Shown here: piece after piece, positions 34,736 to 48,834 of the stretch | Position numbering within the stretch: position 1 is the first letter of the stretch | Layout of the letters: each line of letters begins with the position of its first letter | From: Synaphobranchus kaupii | Taxonomy: Eukaryota > Chordata > Actinopteri > Anguilliformes > Synaphobranchidae | Assembly: GCA_029718625.1 (NCBI GenBank) | Contig: CM056379.1 | Span: 61,903,626-61,967,625 of the forward strand | Reading direction: 5' to 3' | Length of the DNA stretch: 64,000 bases | The notes under the pieces: generated by a model | Seen by the model: only the letters and a program-made list of their open reading frames with translations | The model's database searches: none | Told to the model about the DNA's origin: nothing | Position numbers and translations under genes: made by a program

Positions 34736-36275
34736 CACTACTCACAAAAAGTTAGGGATATTCGGCTTTCGGGTGAAATTTCAGGATGAACCTAAAATGC
34801 ACTATAACCTTTACAGGTGAAATTAATTTGACCTTCTCTAAACTTTTGAATGCACATGTCCAACTATTCAATGTTTCAGTACTTTTTGCACAACTTGCTG
34901 TTCTCTAACAAGGAGCTGAACGGCAAAATTCACAACAGGTGTTTGATCCATGAATCGACTAATAAATTTCCTGGTTCAATTAGAATTGGTATTTAAACAG
35001 TCCTCTTCATCATGCTGTTCACATTTTGACATCATGAGACCAAGACGACACCTAACAATTGATCAACAGTACCTCGCCATTGCGAGGCTTCAAACAGGAT
35101 GTTCTCAGAGGGAAGTGGCCACTGAGCTTAGAGTGTCACAGAGTGTCATCAGCAGGTTGCAACAGAGATACAGAGAGACTGGAAGAGTCACAGAAAGGCA
35201 TAGAAGTGGACGTCCTTTGGCCACATCCCACACTGATAACCGCTTCATTGTGAACAGTGCCCTGCGGAACCGGATGATGAATGCCACTCAACTCCAGGCA
35301 CATTTAAGGGAGGTGAGAGGCACCCAAGTGTCACGTCAGACCATTCGAAACCGTTTACATCAGCGTGGTCTGCGTGCTAGACGACCTGCAAGGGTACCTG
35401 ACCACACCACCAGGCACAGGCGTCATCGTCTTGCATGGGCCAGGGAGCATTTACGCTGGACGAGGGACCAGTGGGCCTCAGTGCTGTTCTCTGATGAAAG
35501 TCGATTCACGTTGAGCAGAAATGATGGCCGCCAACGATGTTGGAGACGTCAAGGAGAGCGCTATGCATCAGCCACTGTTGTCACCAGACGACCCTTTGGT
35601 GGTGGCGGTGTTACAGTGTGGGCAGGTGTGTCTAGTCAATACAGAACTGCCCTACACTTTGTGAATGGTACAGTGACAAGCCCATACTACCTGAATAACA
35701 TCATTATCATCATCCAGTCATTGTGCCCCTGCATGAACAACACAGGCCTAATTTCATCTTCATGGACGACAATGCTCCAGCTCATCGAGGTCGCATCACT
35801 AGGGAAAGGCTGCTGGAGACTGGGGTACCTCAAATGGAGTGGCCTGCACTTTCTCCAGACCTGAATCCCATAGAAAACCTATGGGATCAGCTGACTCACC
35901 GTGCTCACCGAGGCTCGTAACTCTGTACCCCAGAACCTCAATGACCTGAGGGCCGCCCTTCGAGAAGAGTGGGATGCCATGCCTCAGCAGACAATAAGTC
36001 GACTTGTGAACAGCATGAGACGTCGTTGTCAAGCTGTAATTGATGCTCAAGGGCACATGACAAGTTATTGAGACATTGACATTTTTGTTGTGGTATACCC
36101 ACCACTGTTGTTGGCTTTTGTTTCAATAAATTGTTTGAGATGAGGAAATCACCATTGCATGCTTCTACTTAAATGCCCTACTTTCATGATACGTATAATA
36201 TCACTGTAGCGTGAACTTACATTTTCCATAAATTTCACCCGAAAGCCAAATATCCCTAACTTTTTGTGAGTAGTG
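34736..36275 (+). mobile_element. Second Tc1-like transposon, inserted in the LINE tail
   Basis: Inverted ends of about 45 bp start CACTACTCACAAAAAGTTAG and are mirrored at the right end (CTAACTTTTTGTGAGTAGTG). TA flanks both sides (34,734-34,735 and 36,276-36,277). At 1,540 bp it has full length for the family. Its end sequence differs from the three other Tc1 types with coding remnants in this window. Confidence 0.9.
35034..36071 (+). pseudogene. Tc1-like transposase, catalytic triad kept, two frameshifts
   Basis: It begins at ATG 35,034 ([13 protein letters not shown]) and has the paired DNA-binding region ([20 protein letters not shown] and [14 protein letters not shown]). The catalytic domain shows [18 protein letters not shown] and [12 protein letters not shown], so all three acidic residues of the DD34E triad are present. 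A frameshift near 35,705-35,720 separates the first from the second aspartate. A second near 35,905 separates the third motif from the C-terminus (MRRRCQAVIDAQG), which ends at TGA 36,069-36,071. Relatively mild decay. Confidence 0.85.
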
Positions 36276-36307
36276 TATATATATTTCCTTCTGAATTGCT
36301 AAGTAAA

Positions 36308-37276
36308 ATGGGCCGTTCCAAACATTGTTCGGAGGAACAACATAATTTGATTAAAAAGTTGATTGGAGAGGGGAAAACGTATAAAGAAGTGCAGCAAATT
36401 ATAGGATGCTCAGCTAAAATGATCTCAAATGCTTTAAAATGGCAACAAAAACCCGAAACACGCGGAAGAAAACGAGCAACTACTGTTAAAACGGATCGAA
36501 GAATAGTCAGAATGGCAAAGATTCAGCCAATCATCACCTCCAGAAAGATCAAAGATGATCTAAAATTACCTGTAAGTGCTGTTACAGTCAGAAGACGTTT
36601 GATTGAAGCTAAGCTATCAGCAAGAAGCCCCCGTAAAGCACCATTGTTGAAAAAACGGCATGTCAGGATCGGTTAAAATTTGCGAAGGAACACATCGATT
36701 GGCCCAAAGAGAAATGGCGTAACATTCTGTGGACTGATGAGAGTAAAATTGTTCTTTTCGGGTCTAGTGGTCGTCGACAGTACGTCAGCCGACCCCCGGG
36801 TACTGAATTCAAGCCATAGTACACTGTGAAGACAGTGAAGCATGGTGGCGCAAAAATCATGGTATGGGGATGTTTTTCATACTACGGTGTTGGGCCTATT
36901 TATCGTATACCGGGGATCATGGATCAGTTTGAATACATCAAAATACTTGAAGAGATTATGTTGCCATATGCCGAAGAGGAAATGCCTCTGAAATGGGTGT
37001 TTCAAGACAACAACCCTAAACACACGAGTAAGCGAGCAACATCTTGGTTCCAGACAAAAAGGTTTGAGGTAATGGAGTGGCCAGCTCAATCCCCCGACCT
37101 CAACCCCATTGAAAACCCACATTAAAAATGCAGTTTCTGAAGCACAGGAACTGTGGAATGTAGTTTGTTCATCCTGGGCTGAAATACCTGTTTCTAGGTG
37201 CCAGAAGTTGGTTGACTCGATGCAACGCAGATGCGCAGCAGTTATCAAAAACAACGGTTATGCAACTAAATATTAG
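36308..37276 (+). pseudogene. Transposase of the outer Tc1-like element, DDE kept, frameshifts and a stop
   Basis: The ATG at 36,308 begins MGRSKHCSEEQHNLIKKL with the expected helix-turn-helix and a GRPR-like linker (ETRGRKRA). A frameshift near 36,665 precedes [20 protein letters not shown] then gives the first aspartate. An in-frame TAG/TAA-type stop follows at about 36,818 (after PGTEFKP). FQDNNPKHTSK gives the second aspartate and [10 protein letters not shown] the glutamate. A further frameshift near 37,120 leads to the C-terminus (KLVDSMQRRCAAVIKNNGY) and TAG at 37,274-37,276. The triad is intact, so a less damaged genomic copy could be the source that moves the MITEs with matching ends (inference). 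Confidence 0.85.
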
Positions 37277-37889
37277 TTCAGTAATTTAAAGTGAAGTTAA
37301 ATCTTGAAAAATTTCTTCAGTTTATACAGTAAGTGTTTGAGTTTGAAGAGAAAAATGTCGACACTGCTATTTTTTTGAACAGATTAATATTCCTTTTCTT
37401 TGCTTCCTGTAAAAGAATAATGCAGACTTGATAAAATTTGTTAATGCTTTGATTTGGAATTGAATGTGTAATGTTTCCACTACATTTGAAATATGGAACT
37501 AAAAGCTATTAAAAAATATTTGCACTTTATTCACTTTTTTAAACGCACTGCTATTTATTTGAACACAACTGTACTTCATCTTTACTGAAGGCTAACTGAC
37601 TGCTAAACTTGAAACAGTAAAAATGAGACAATTACAGGTACAGAATACCAGGATACAAAGCTAGCAGAGAACAGTGTCTATGGAATTCTATAACGGTAAT
37701 GCTTCGATGTTGATCCGCCTTGGGCACAGAAAGTGAGACTGGCGCCCAGCCCGCTAGCTATCTGAGCCAGCAGCCAGCTTTCAAGGCCCTCAATCTCAGC
37801 AACTGTCAGTGTCCCGTGTCAGCATGCTAATGGACGCGGGTGCATGTGTGTCCGTTAAATGTGACTGACGTACTGTTCCCCCCTCGCAG

Positions 37890-38009
37890 CCGTGAGGACA
37901 GGAAACCTCGCGAAGTTCAACCAGGCCCTGGACCAGTTCGGGGAGAAGTTCCAGAGTGACGGCACCTACACACTCATCATTCGCCTGAGACACAACGTCA
38001 TTAAAACGG
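37890..38009 (+). CDS. psmd3: psmd3 exon (PCI domain region)
   Basis: Follows acceptor ccctcgcag. With the carried-over base it reads [20 protein letters not shown], then [18 protein letters not shown], matching vertebrate PSMD3 inside the PCI domain that holds the proteasome lid together. 120 bp, phase 1 on both sides; donor GTGAGC. It resumes the protein exactly where the exon at 13,119 stops, across a 24,770-bp intron. Confidence 0.95.
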
Positions 38010-38505
38010 GTGAGCATCTCTTGAGAGCCTGAGCCACATCACTGTCACATGCTCTACTTCACAGATGGAGCAACCGCAGGGTTTCCTCCTAATCACATTT
38101 GCCCAGATCGATACAAGATCCTACAAGCTGTCTTATCATTTATGTAAAATTTGCCCCAATTTGCTCCAGTAATCATGTTTGTAAGGTATTAATTTATGAG
38201 TACTGTTGTGTAGGTGGACTGTGGCTTATCCAAGGCAAACACCGGTGTCATCTTGACATTCACTGATTTTCCAATAGGGGATATAGGCCTCAGAAATAAA
38301 GAGAACTATGGCCCAGGAACTATAGCCAAGAAAAGTACACACTCAAGAAGTCTTTTTAAAACATCAACTCAGGCCCCTGATGTTATTGATGAAGCTGAGT
38401 GGATAATTTTGATGCACTGATAACTGTATTAGATAACTGAATAAGATCGAGCTGGAGCTGATTCACTTTAAACATGTAAACTGAGACAACGCCTGTTTGT
38501 ACTGT
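38010..38505. other. psmd3 intron, no feature recognised
   Basis: About 500 bp of unique-looking sequence; short open frames have no known motif. Confidence 0.5.
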
Positions 38506-39485
38506 TAGTCTATGAGCCAGACCCTCAAATTTTGGCTATCATGCCCACTTGGAGGGACGATGTCTCATAGTGATTTTTTGGATGGTATATGTCCCTAGTA
38601 TTAGAAAATGTATGATAGCATTGCGGCAATGGTAGCTTTCTATGTGCTATCACTCATTTTTTCATCCCTCCATCATTATTTGTTTTTTATGTTTTTTCAT
38701 CATTTTTCAATTAAAACTCATATAAAAACAGTTAACCAATGGAGAATATTAGTCATAAAAGAATTTTGATGGAATGCTTGGGGAGCTGCATTGCAATCTA
38801 TAGACTATAGGATTCTAATTAAAGGGAAATTCCACCCTGGGTTTTATTTTATTTGTCGAAGAGTCCTCCTATTAAAATGAGCTCTCAGCCAACAATGTTC
38901 AGATCACACATATGGATTCACATGCAAGGTGCACTGCATCTTTGTTACTGTACTTGCCATGGAAATTAGCATGTTAAAATTGAAACTACAGTGCAGTCTG
39001 TAAGCATTTTGACAGTGACACAGTTTTTGTTTTTTAGGCTGTATATTCCAATTTCCCTTTAATTAGAATCCTATAGTCTATGGATTTCAATGCAGCTCCC
39101 CAAGCATTCTATCAAAATTCTGAAACCTCAAGTTACAATTCTTCTCATGAAGAGTATTATTTTTGCTGATATACATAATACATCATTTTACAACTTTTTC
39201 TGTTCTGTACCGAGCATAATACTATTGGATAGATGAGATTGTAAGCTTCATCATATTCTCCATTGGTTAACTGTTTTTATATGAGTTTTAATTGAAAAAT
39301 GATGAAAAAACAGGACAAAACAAATGATGATAGAGGGTTGAAAAAATGAGTGATAGCACAAAGAAACCTGCCATTGCCGCAATGCTATCATACATTTTCT
39401 AATACTAGGGACATATACCATCCAAAAAATCACTGAGACATCATCCCTCCAAGTGGGCATTACCACCCCCCTGGCTCATGGACTA
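38506..39485. mobile_element. 980-bp foldback element in a psmd3 intron
   Basis: The ends TAGTCTATGAGCCAG (38,506-38,520) and CTGGCTCATGGACTA (39,471-39,485) are inverted with one mismatch. The two arms are near-complementary over roughly 300 bp each, e.g. 'gttaaccaatggagaatatt' at 38,732-38,750 against 'tattctccattggttaac' at 39,254-39,271, and 'ggattctaattaaaggga' against 'tccctttaattagaatcc' closer to the centre. A loop of ~200 bp remains near 38,850-39,050. No coding capacity. TGT on each side may be a 3-bp duplication. Superfamily unknown. Confidence 0.75.
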
Positions 39486-40219
39486 TGTGATTTATGGGTG
39501 GAAAAATAGTAGCTGAGGTTCGGTGTCTTCTAGAAAGTTGCAGACAGGGAGGGTTAGTCATATCCTGTGTTTGGTACATAAAGATAATGGGATCTGAGCT
39601 GGCTGCACACACAAATCCTCTGTTTTCACGTAACAAATATTCACCATAAAAGGATGAAGGTTCTTAAAGGTCCCATGTCATACTATTCTTTGTCAATTTT
39701 ATATTATTCTACAAGGTCTACCAACCATGTTGATAAGGTTTTTTAAGGGGAAAGGTTTTGCAATATATTTAAAAAATATATAAATCCAGCACATTATTAA
39801 GTAAATATATAATTACTGGCTTATTATGCATGTATTAGAAAGTACTATCCAATAGCTTTCTTGCAAATGGGCTATTTATCCAGTCTAAATAGAGCTTAGG
39901 TGCCGCCCTTATTTTCAATACAGTGTTGAACGCTCCAGTGGGAGTGTTCTGTACTCTTTCTGCAGAAATAAACCAAGTCAAGTTTATTTGATTGATAGCA
40001 ATTTTGCTAGCTAGCTAATGTGTGCTATCAATTGAATAAAATGCATAGTGCGATAGAAACACAGGAACCTCAGAGTTGGGGGCTGACTGTTCAACCGACC
40101 AGGCTACGAACCAGAAAATAGCATAAGCAGCTTTTCAGGCTTTTCAGTTTCTAAAACCACTTATAGCTAAAAAAAAACAATGATAGCCTTGTTAAATAAA
40201 GTCTATAGTAATGTACATA

Positions 40220-40680
40220 GTAGTAGTAGAGTTTATTAGTGCTTCGCAGTCACAGACTGAAATCACACACCAATTTACATACATCATTGCATCATATAAA
40301 TAGACTATATCACAAATAATACAGTATATTCAACAAATATAATAACACATAATAAGCTCATCAACGATATACAAAAAAAGTACAACACTCAGGATACAAG
40401 CTATATTAATTGCAGAAGGGGGGAGGGGGGGGGCGGAGAACAAGCAGTAAGCTTAGGGGTGTGTTTATTGATGAGTCTTGCAAGATAAGGAATGGGGGAG
40501 TTCTGGTAGCGGCCTGTTCTAGTTTGCGGTGTATTAAGTTTGTGACCATTACGGGTAGTACGGCCAGATATTTGCTCTCGAGTTGAGGGGAGCCAGTCTG
40601 AAAACTGGGACTCCTGCAAAATGCAAGGAACCATTGCAATAAATGAATTATATTAAAATTGCTGTATTTTTCCTTCACTC
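40220..40680 (-). pseudogene. C-terminal fragment of a LINE protein with 3' UTR (minus strand)
   Basis: On the minus strand a short frame contains SGRTTRNGHKLNTPQTRTGR and YQNSPIPYLARLIN, which resembles the C-terminal 'R...L..P..RT..Y..SF.......N' block of CR1/L2/jockey-type LINEs. The following ~180 bp (toward 40,220) would be its 3' UTR. Only the last part of the element survives. Low to moderate confidence. Confidence 0.4.
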
Positions 40681-40699
40681 TGAGTTATGAACATAGTGT

Positions 40700-40880
40700 G
40701 GTGTAGTCTGTAAGGCAGCCAAATATTTGCCATGTGCGATTCCCCCGGCACGGGCAGGGGTTTCGATCCCCACCGCGACATTTCTTCAGCTGTAGTCCAT
40801 TCTATATCCTTTACCCTCTCTGCTTTCTACCTGGCTGAATAAAGAAAGGAGGGCAGACTGTCTCGCTCCCCTTTTAGAAA
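40700..40880 (+). repeat. Possible tRNA-derived SINE
   Basis: Contains an A-box-like stretch (gtgtagtctgtaaggcagcc) and a B-box-like GGTTTCGATCCCC about 45 bp later, followed by an AT-poor body ending 'ctggctgaataaagaaagg'. No clear duplication. Offered as a weak call. Confidence 0.3.
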
Positions 40881-41126
40881 AGGAAAAAATGAACAAACAT
40901 TTGAGTGTCCTGAACATCCCCCATTCCCGAAGGGTTGAAATCTCTGAGGTTCTACTGATAGCTTGGGCCCAGTGTCCCTGCTCTAGTCAGGGGCATGTGG
41001 ACGTCTAGACTGAGGCTTTAATCCCTGAGTTAGCCTCACTCACGGTCTCACCAAAGAGACCACTGATAAGCAGGCGGGCATTAGCCCTTTATCAGACTAG
41101 TTCTGTTAGTGGAAAAGCCCAGCTGA

Positions 41127-42888
<1,762 letters not shown>

Positions 42889-42893
42889 ATTAA

Positions 42894-44612
42894 AGCACAA
42901 CTGAACTTTGGTAGAACTTTGGGTTGTGTAGTTACCTGGCCATGATATGAGTCCAAATGGTGGCGAAATATGTTCGTTAGTTGCTCTGTGCTCCCCTGGG
43001 GTGATAATCCAGAGTAGGGTATTTGTCGCTCTCCACTCACTTCTATAGTGTAGCTAAAACTGTCTCAAAATGACACTTCTAGCACGTATACGAACGCGAA
43101 CAAAGCGGATTCTACCAAATCTACGTTCCAAATAAAATAAGAAAAAGCTAGGAAAGGGCCATTTCATTTTTTATCAAAAATACGTACGAGGACTGGTTAT
43201 TGTTTGTATTGACAGAATCCGCTTCGTTCGTGTTCGTATACGTGCTAGAAGTGTCATTTTGAGACCATTTTAGCTGCCCTATAGAAGTGAATGGAGAGCG
43301 ACAAATACCTTATTCTGGATATACAGTGGTGTTAAAAAAAATAGCAGTACAACATCAGTAACCTGATGAACCACTGTTATTAGTAGTAGTGATATTTCTG
43401 CATGGCAAATAATTTACTTGTAGATGTAGTAGTATAATAGAAAAACAACAGACCCAACTGTCATGACATGCACGCTGCTTGTTCGGGGCGTGTTCAAAAT
43501 AATAGCAGTGTGGAGTTTAATTAGAGAATTCATTCATTCTGTGGAAAAAAAACAGGTCAAACAGGTATTCCACAGGTAAACAGGTGATGCCATCATGATT
43601 CTGTATAAAAGGATATCAAAAGACTCCTGATATCTTATTTCCAGGTACTCTTAGAAGCAATACTATAACCTCTCTGCATTTGAATGGATCTCTATGGGAA
43701 TTGGGGGGTGGGACTAGATTAAGCTGTAAATTACACGGGAATAGTATGTAACCCATGGTTGGCTAAATGGCTGTAAGTCAACAACGGTCTGAGGTATCAA
43801 ACAAGCCTTAAACCACCACTCTGCTGCCAGAAATACAGTAGATATGGATGGATAACTTTAAGGGTTTCTTCTCCTGACTTATTTTTCCATAGAGTTCAAT
43901 AGGAAAATTTGTCAGGAGAAACAACCCTTCAAGTTATCCATCCATATCTACTGCATATCTGGCAGCAGAGTGATGGTTTGAGGCTCGTTTGATACCTCAG
44001 ACCCTTGTTGACTTACAGCCATTTAGCCAACCATGGGTTCCATACTATTCCTGTGTAATTTACAGCTTAATCTAGTCCCACCCCCAATTCCCATAGAGAT
44101 CCATTCAAATGCAGAGAGGTTATAGTATTGCTTCTAAGAGTATCTGGAAATAAGATATCAGGAGTCTTTTGATATCCTTTTATACAGAATCATGATGGCT
44201 TCACCTGTTTACCTGTGGAATACCTGTTTGACCTGTTTTTTTTTACAGAATGAATGAATTCTCTAATTAAACTCCACACTGCTATTATTTTGAACACGCC
44301 CCTTTCAATGAATGAGTCAATTACTCAGAACAAGCAGCGTGCATGTCATGACAGTTGGGTCTGTTGTTTTTCTGTTACACTACTACATCTACAAGAAAAT
44401 AATTTGCCATGCAGAAATATCACTACTACTAATAACAGTGGTTCATCAGGTTACTGATGTTGTACTGCTATTTTTTTGAACACCACTGTATATATATATA
44501 TTCTATATCACCCCAGGGGAGCACAGAGCAACTAACGAACATATTTCGCCTCCATTTGGAATCCTATCATGGCCAGGTAGTTACACAATTTCTACCAAAG
44601 TTCAGTTGTGCT
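42894..44612. mobile_element. Foldback DNA element with TTAA flanks, split by a MITE
   Basis: The left end AGCACAACTGAACTTTGGTA (42,894 on) is mirrored by TACCAAAGTTCAGTTGTGCT (ending 44,612); TTAA is present at 42,890-42,893 and 44,613-44,616. The arms are complementary for 200 bp or more: for example 'gtatacgaacgcgaacaaag' at 43,087-43,106 against 'cgttcgtgttcgtatac' at 43,226-43,242. The right arm is interrupted at 43,322 by the MITE below and continues at 44,491 (atatcaccccaggggagc). TTAA targets are known for piggyBac and Kolobok, but the end sequence fits neither clearly. About 550 bp without the insertion; no ORF. Confidence 0.7.
43324..44488. mobile_element. Palindromic Tc1-type MITE, copy D (complete)
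   Basis: Ends CAGTGGTGTTAAAAAAAATA and TATTTTTTTGAACACCACTG, flanked by TA at 43,322-43,323 and 44,489-44,490. An inner copy of the end motif lies about 165 bp inside each arm (IR/DR). Practically the whole 1,165 bp is one palindrome with its centre near 43,890. The terminal 250 bp match the left region of the Tc1-like element at 31,109, which offers a candidate transposase source. No coding capacity. Confidence 0.85.
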
Positions 44613-44671
44613 TTAAGTATGAAACCAGTCCTCAAACAGATGACTTAAGAATGCAAGGTTGGAACATTTAA

Positions 44672-44926
<255 letters not shown>

Positions 44927-45072
44927 TAATCTTTATTGAATTTATTTTTAGGGACACTTGCGATTTTGTGTGGTTCCTTCTTTCAATAGTTGTTGTGAAG
45001 TGTTTTTTGTTTTTTTGTGTGTGGAAGTTAAAGAAATTTTGAAACCTGTGTTTTGTCCTTCTTGTTTCGCAG

Positions 45073-45123
45073 GCAATGAGATTTCCACCAAAATCGTACA
45101 ACAAGGACCTGGAGTCTGCAGAG
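45073..45123 (+). CDS. psmd3: psmd3 short exon
   Basis: Seventeen codons, AMRFPPKSYNKDLESAE, between acceptor gtttcgcag and donor GTATGG. Phase 0 at both ends. Part of the C-terminal tail that contacts the lid helical bundle (family knowledge). Confidence 0.95.
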
Positions 45124-46226
<1,103 letters not shown>

Positions 46227-46995
46227 TCCTTTGGAGTGATAACAAACACCTTTTATTGTCTTTTTTTTAAAACCACATCACCTTTTCACTGCTTACAGGT
46301 TGCCAGAGCAGTTCAGTCAATCTTTGACTCCTTAGAATAAGTGTTTACTGCTACAATCTGTCTTGCCAGTCTTAATTTCAAAATGGCAGTTAGTAATTGA
46401 TAGAGAGCAGAACTGAACTTGTTTGTTTTGACTATAAAATTACATGACAAATTACATTATTAAACTACAACAAACCAAGAAGTCCAATGATTGAGTGTTC
46501 TGAGATATTCAAGATATATTTATTGTTATAGCCACACCTTAGTAGACAAACATTCAGGGAAATATTAATGCTTGATTTGAGGATTCGACTGTCAGATCGA
46601 GTTGTCTCACATCAACAGCTCAGGTGGGATGCCAAACCGTTTGTGCTGCCCATGTCCTTTAAGAATATTGAGTCGCTGAAGTAATCATCAATGCAATGTC
46701 ATCATGTAATCCTCAATACAACAGGACGTCCACTGTCACCCGATAATGAGGTCGTGTGGGGGCTGGAAAGGCAAGGTTTCTGTTAGCCATGGTGTGTCAC
46801 TGTCTCTCAAAACCAAAATGTCCCTGTTACCCTTTACCATAATTAAAGAATGATGCATTACTGTATCGGTCATAGGGGAGATGGATTGTTGCAATTAAAA
46901 CATTTTCTACACTTTACACTGACCTGCTTGTTTTGTGAACTAAATAATATAATATGTGGATTGAGCAGTAGATAATATGCCAGCGATGGCTTATA
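46227..46995 (+). other. psmd3 3' UTR and downstream spacer
   Basis: No further coding sequence. A possible variant polyadenylation hexamer ATTAAA lies at about 46,458; no canonical AATAAA occurs in the first 800 bp after the stop, so the true transcript end is uncertain. Confidence 0.4.
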
Positions 46996-47479
46996 TAGTG
47001 CCTTCCAAAATGATTCATGCTCTTGGTAAAGATCACCAAAAAAAGAATGTGAAAGAAATTGTCAGTTACTGAGCTGTATTTTAATTCTAAAATGTGTAAA
47101 ATGTTCTATTTTAATGTTTCAATGGAATAAACCAAAATGGCAATCAAATTAAAATTTTATTTCCCTACAAAATTAAATAATATTGGAACTGCACTATATA
47201 GTGTGGTGTTGGAATAAGCTGGGGATATGAATAGTATTTTCCTAAACTAAAGTTCTTCAGCACTACAGGACTATGGCTGTGTGTTTACTGTTGTTTTCCT
47301 ATCGAGTTGAGCAATCAGTTCTCAGTGACCAGCAGAGGGTGCTATGGTCCAACTAACACAATGCACCTGATTGACCAGCTACCCCATAAATGACCCCACA
47401 CAACACCTTTGTACCACCCCTGTTTTTAGTCCTTTGTGCACTTGGCAAAGGGGAAAACAAAGTTGTTGACTTCTATAAT

Positions 47480-48060
47480 GCTTTATGACATTGGTAAACA
47501 TATTGAGGGATCTTTGGCAAAACAGCAATTTGTGGTCAGTGCGTGCTTAGGTTTTAGCATTGTTTTGCTAAAAGATCCATTTACAGCTAAGTTTTGAGCT
47601 TCTTGGCAGAGGGAACAAGGTTTTTGGCCAGTTCCTTGGTGGAATTTGTGATTCCATTGACCGTAATGAGCCCCAGGACAAGTAGATGCCAACCACTACA
47701 GTGTAGTATAATGGTTAAGGAACTAGCCTTGTAACCGAAAGGTTGCAGGTTCGATTCCCAGGTAGGACACTGCCGTTGTACCCTTGAGCAAGGTACTTAA
47801 CCTGAATCGCTTCAGTATGTATCCAGCTGTATAAATGGATAATATGTTAAAAAAAATAAATAAAAAAATGCTAAAAAGTTGTGTAAGTCGCTCTGGATAA
47901 GAGCGTCTGCTAAATACCTGTAATGTAATGTAACCAACCATATAACATCAAAGACCCACCACCATATTTCACCAAAGCTTTGACATTATTTTCAACACAA
48001 GTGCCCTTCTGACACCACACTCACTGCTGGCATGCATGGCCAAAAAGCTTTTTTGAATCA
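47480..48060 (-). pseudogene. Tc1-like transposase remnant
   Basis: Minus-strand translation in the first part gives NNVKALVKYGGGSLMLYG, the block that lies between the first two catalytic aspartates in Tc1 transposases. After the SINE it continues with VNGITNSTKELAKNLVPSAK, and where the second-aspartate motif is expected only a stop-ridden relic is visible. Several stops and indels; long dead. Confidence 0.6.
47696..47933 (+). mobile_element. tRNA-derived SINE, full length with target duplication
   Basis: A tRNA-like head has an A-box (TAGTATAATGGTTAAGGA) and B-box (GGTTCGATTCC). It is followed by 'acccttgagcaaggtactta' and the tail domain CTCTGGATAAGAGCGTCTGC-taaatacc typical of widespread teleost SINEs sharing an L2-like tail, ending in TAATG repeats. 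CCAACCA occurs on both sides (47,689-47,695 and 47,934-47,940). It is inserted in the Tc1 pseudogene. RNA polymerase III transcription is possible since both boxes are intact. Confidence 0.85.
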
Positions 48061-48834
48061 TTTTGGTCTTCTCTGACAAAACACCCAGTTACAATACAGC
48101 TGATACAACCCCAAACACTTATTTTTTGTTGATTGCCCTCAGAGGTTTTTTGAAATAAAAACAGAAATTGATGTATTTAAGAGCCTAGAGTCATGGTGAT
48201 CATGGTTGTTTCACTAAAACATTTCTTGGAACCAAAATTTAAAAAGCAGTTCCAATATTATTTAATTTTGGTTTCAAAACAAGTAAACTTCAAGGGCACT
48301 ATGTGAGTAACATCTCTGGGGCAGGGGAGCATGCAAATTGGGGAAATTTTGACAAACTGCAGTGTTATGCAAGTTTAAACCACATCAATGGATTGAGGAA
48401 ACACTTGCAACACCTTTGACACTTAAGCTTTGCACAACGTTTATTGCTCTGAATGTGACGTCTGTATCCTCCAATCAGACTTCTCTATTAGGGTGAATGC
48501 AATTTAATGTTTATAAGAGAAGCCCAAAAACCATTGGTAAAGGGCCCCTCAATGTTAATCCATTGGACACATCTCTGGAATGTTGAGGATTTTCCCCATT
48601 TCCTTTTTAGCTGATTGCATGCCAAGAGTCTCCTTAATGAAGACATGAGGCTTTTTTTGTAGCAGAAACTGCAGCATTAGTTGTGACATTGTACTGGTAC
48701 ATTTAATTGGGATTATTAAAAGTAGGCTTTCTACAGTGTTGCTGATGAATACTGCATCTCACAGCTGGTCTACTTTGGGGAAGTGGAGAAACACTGTATA
48801 TTTTTGTCACGCTAACCCATTTTAACCCCAATAT

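Larger units (their letters stand above)
31109..37571 (+). mobile_element. Tc1-like transposon (candidate autonomous relative of the IR/DR MITEs), with nested LINE and second Tc1
   Basis: Left end CAGTTGTGTTAAAAAAAATA, right end TATTTGAACACAACTG, each flanked by TA (31,107-31,108 and 37,572-37,573). The left terminal region contains the same inner repeat (GTGTTCAAAATAATAGCAG, near 31,305) as the palindromic MITEs at 2597 and 43,324. The element originally was about 1.6 kb: left region 31,109-31,435, transposase 36,308-37,276 and right region. It has been split by a LINE and by another Tc1 element. Confidence 0.85.
46996..48302 (-). mobile_element. Decayed Tc1-like transposon (minus strand) with a SINE inside
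   Basis: The left end (TAGTGCCTTCCAAAATGATT) and right end (AAGGGCACTA) are degenerate forms of a common fish Tc1 terminus. Further in, 'aaataatattggaactgc' (47,180 region) is mirrored by 'gcagttccaatattattt' (48,247 region). Transposase remnants are on the minus strand. Confidence 0.65.
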
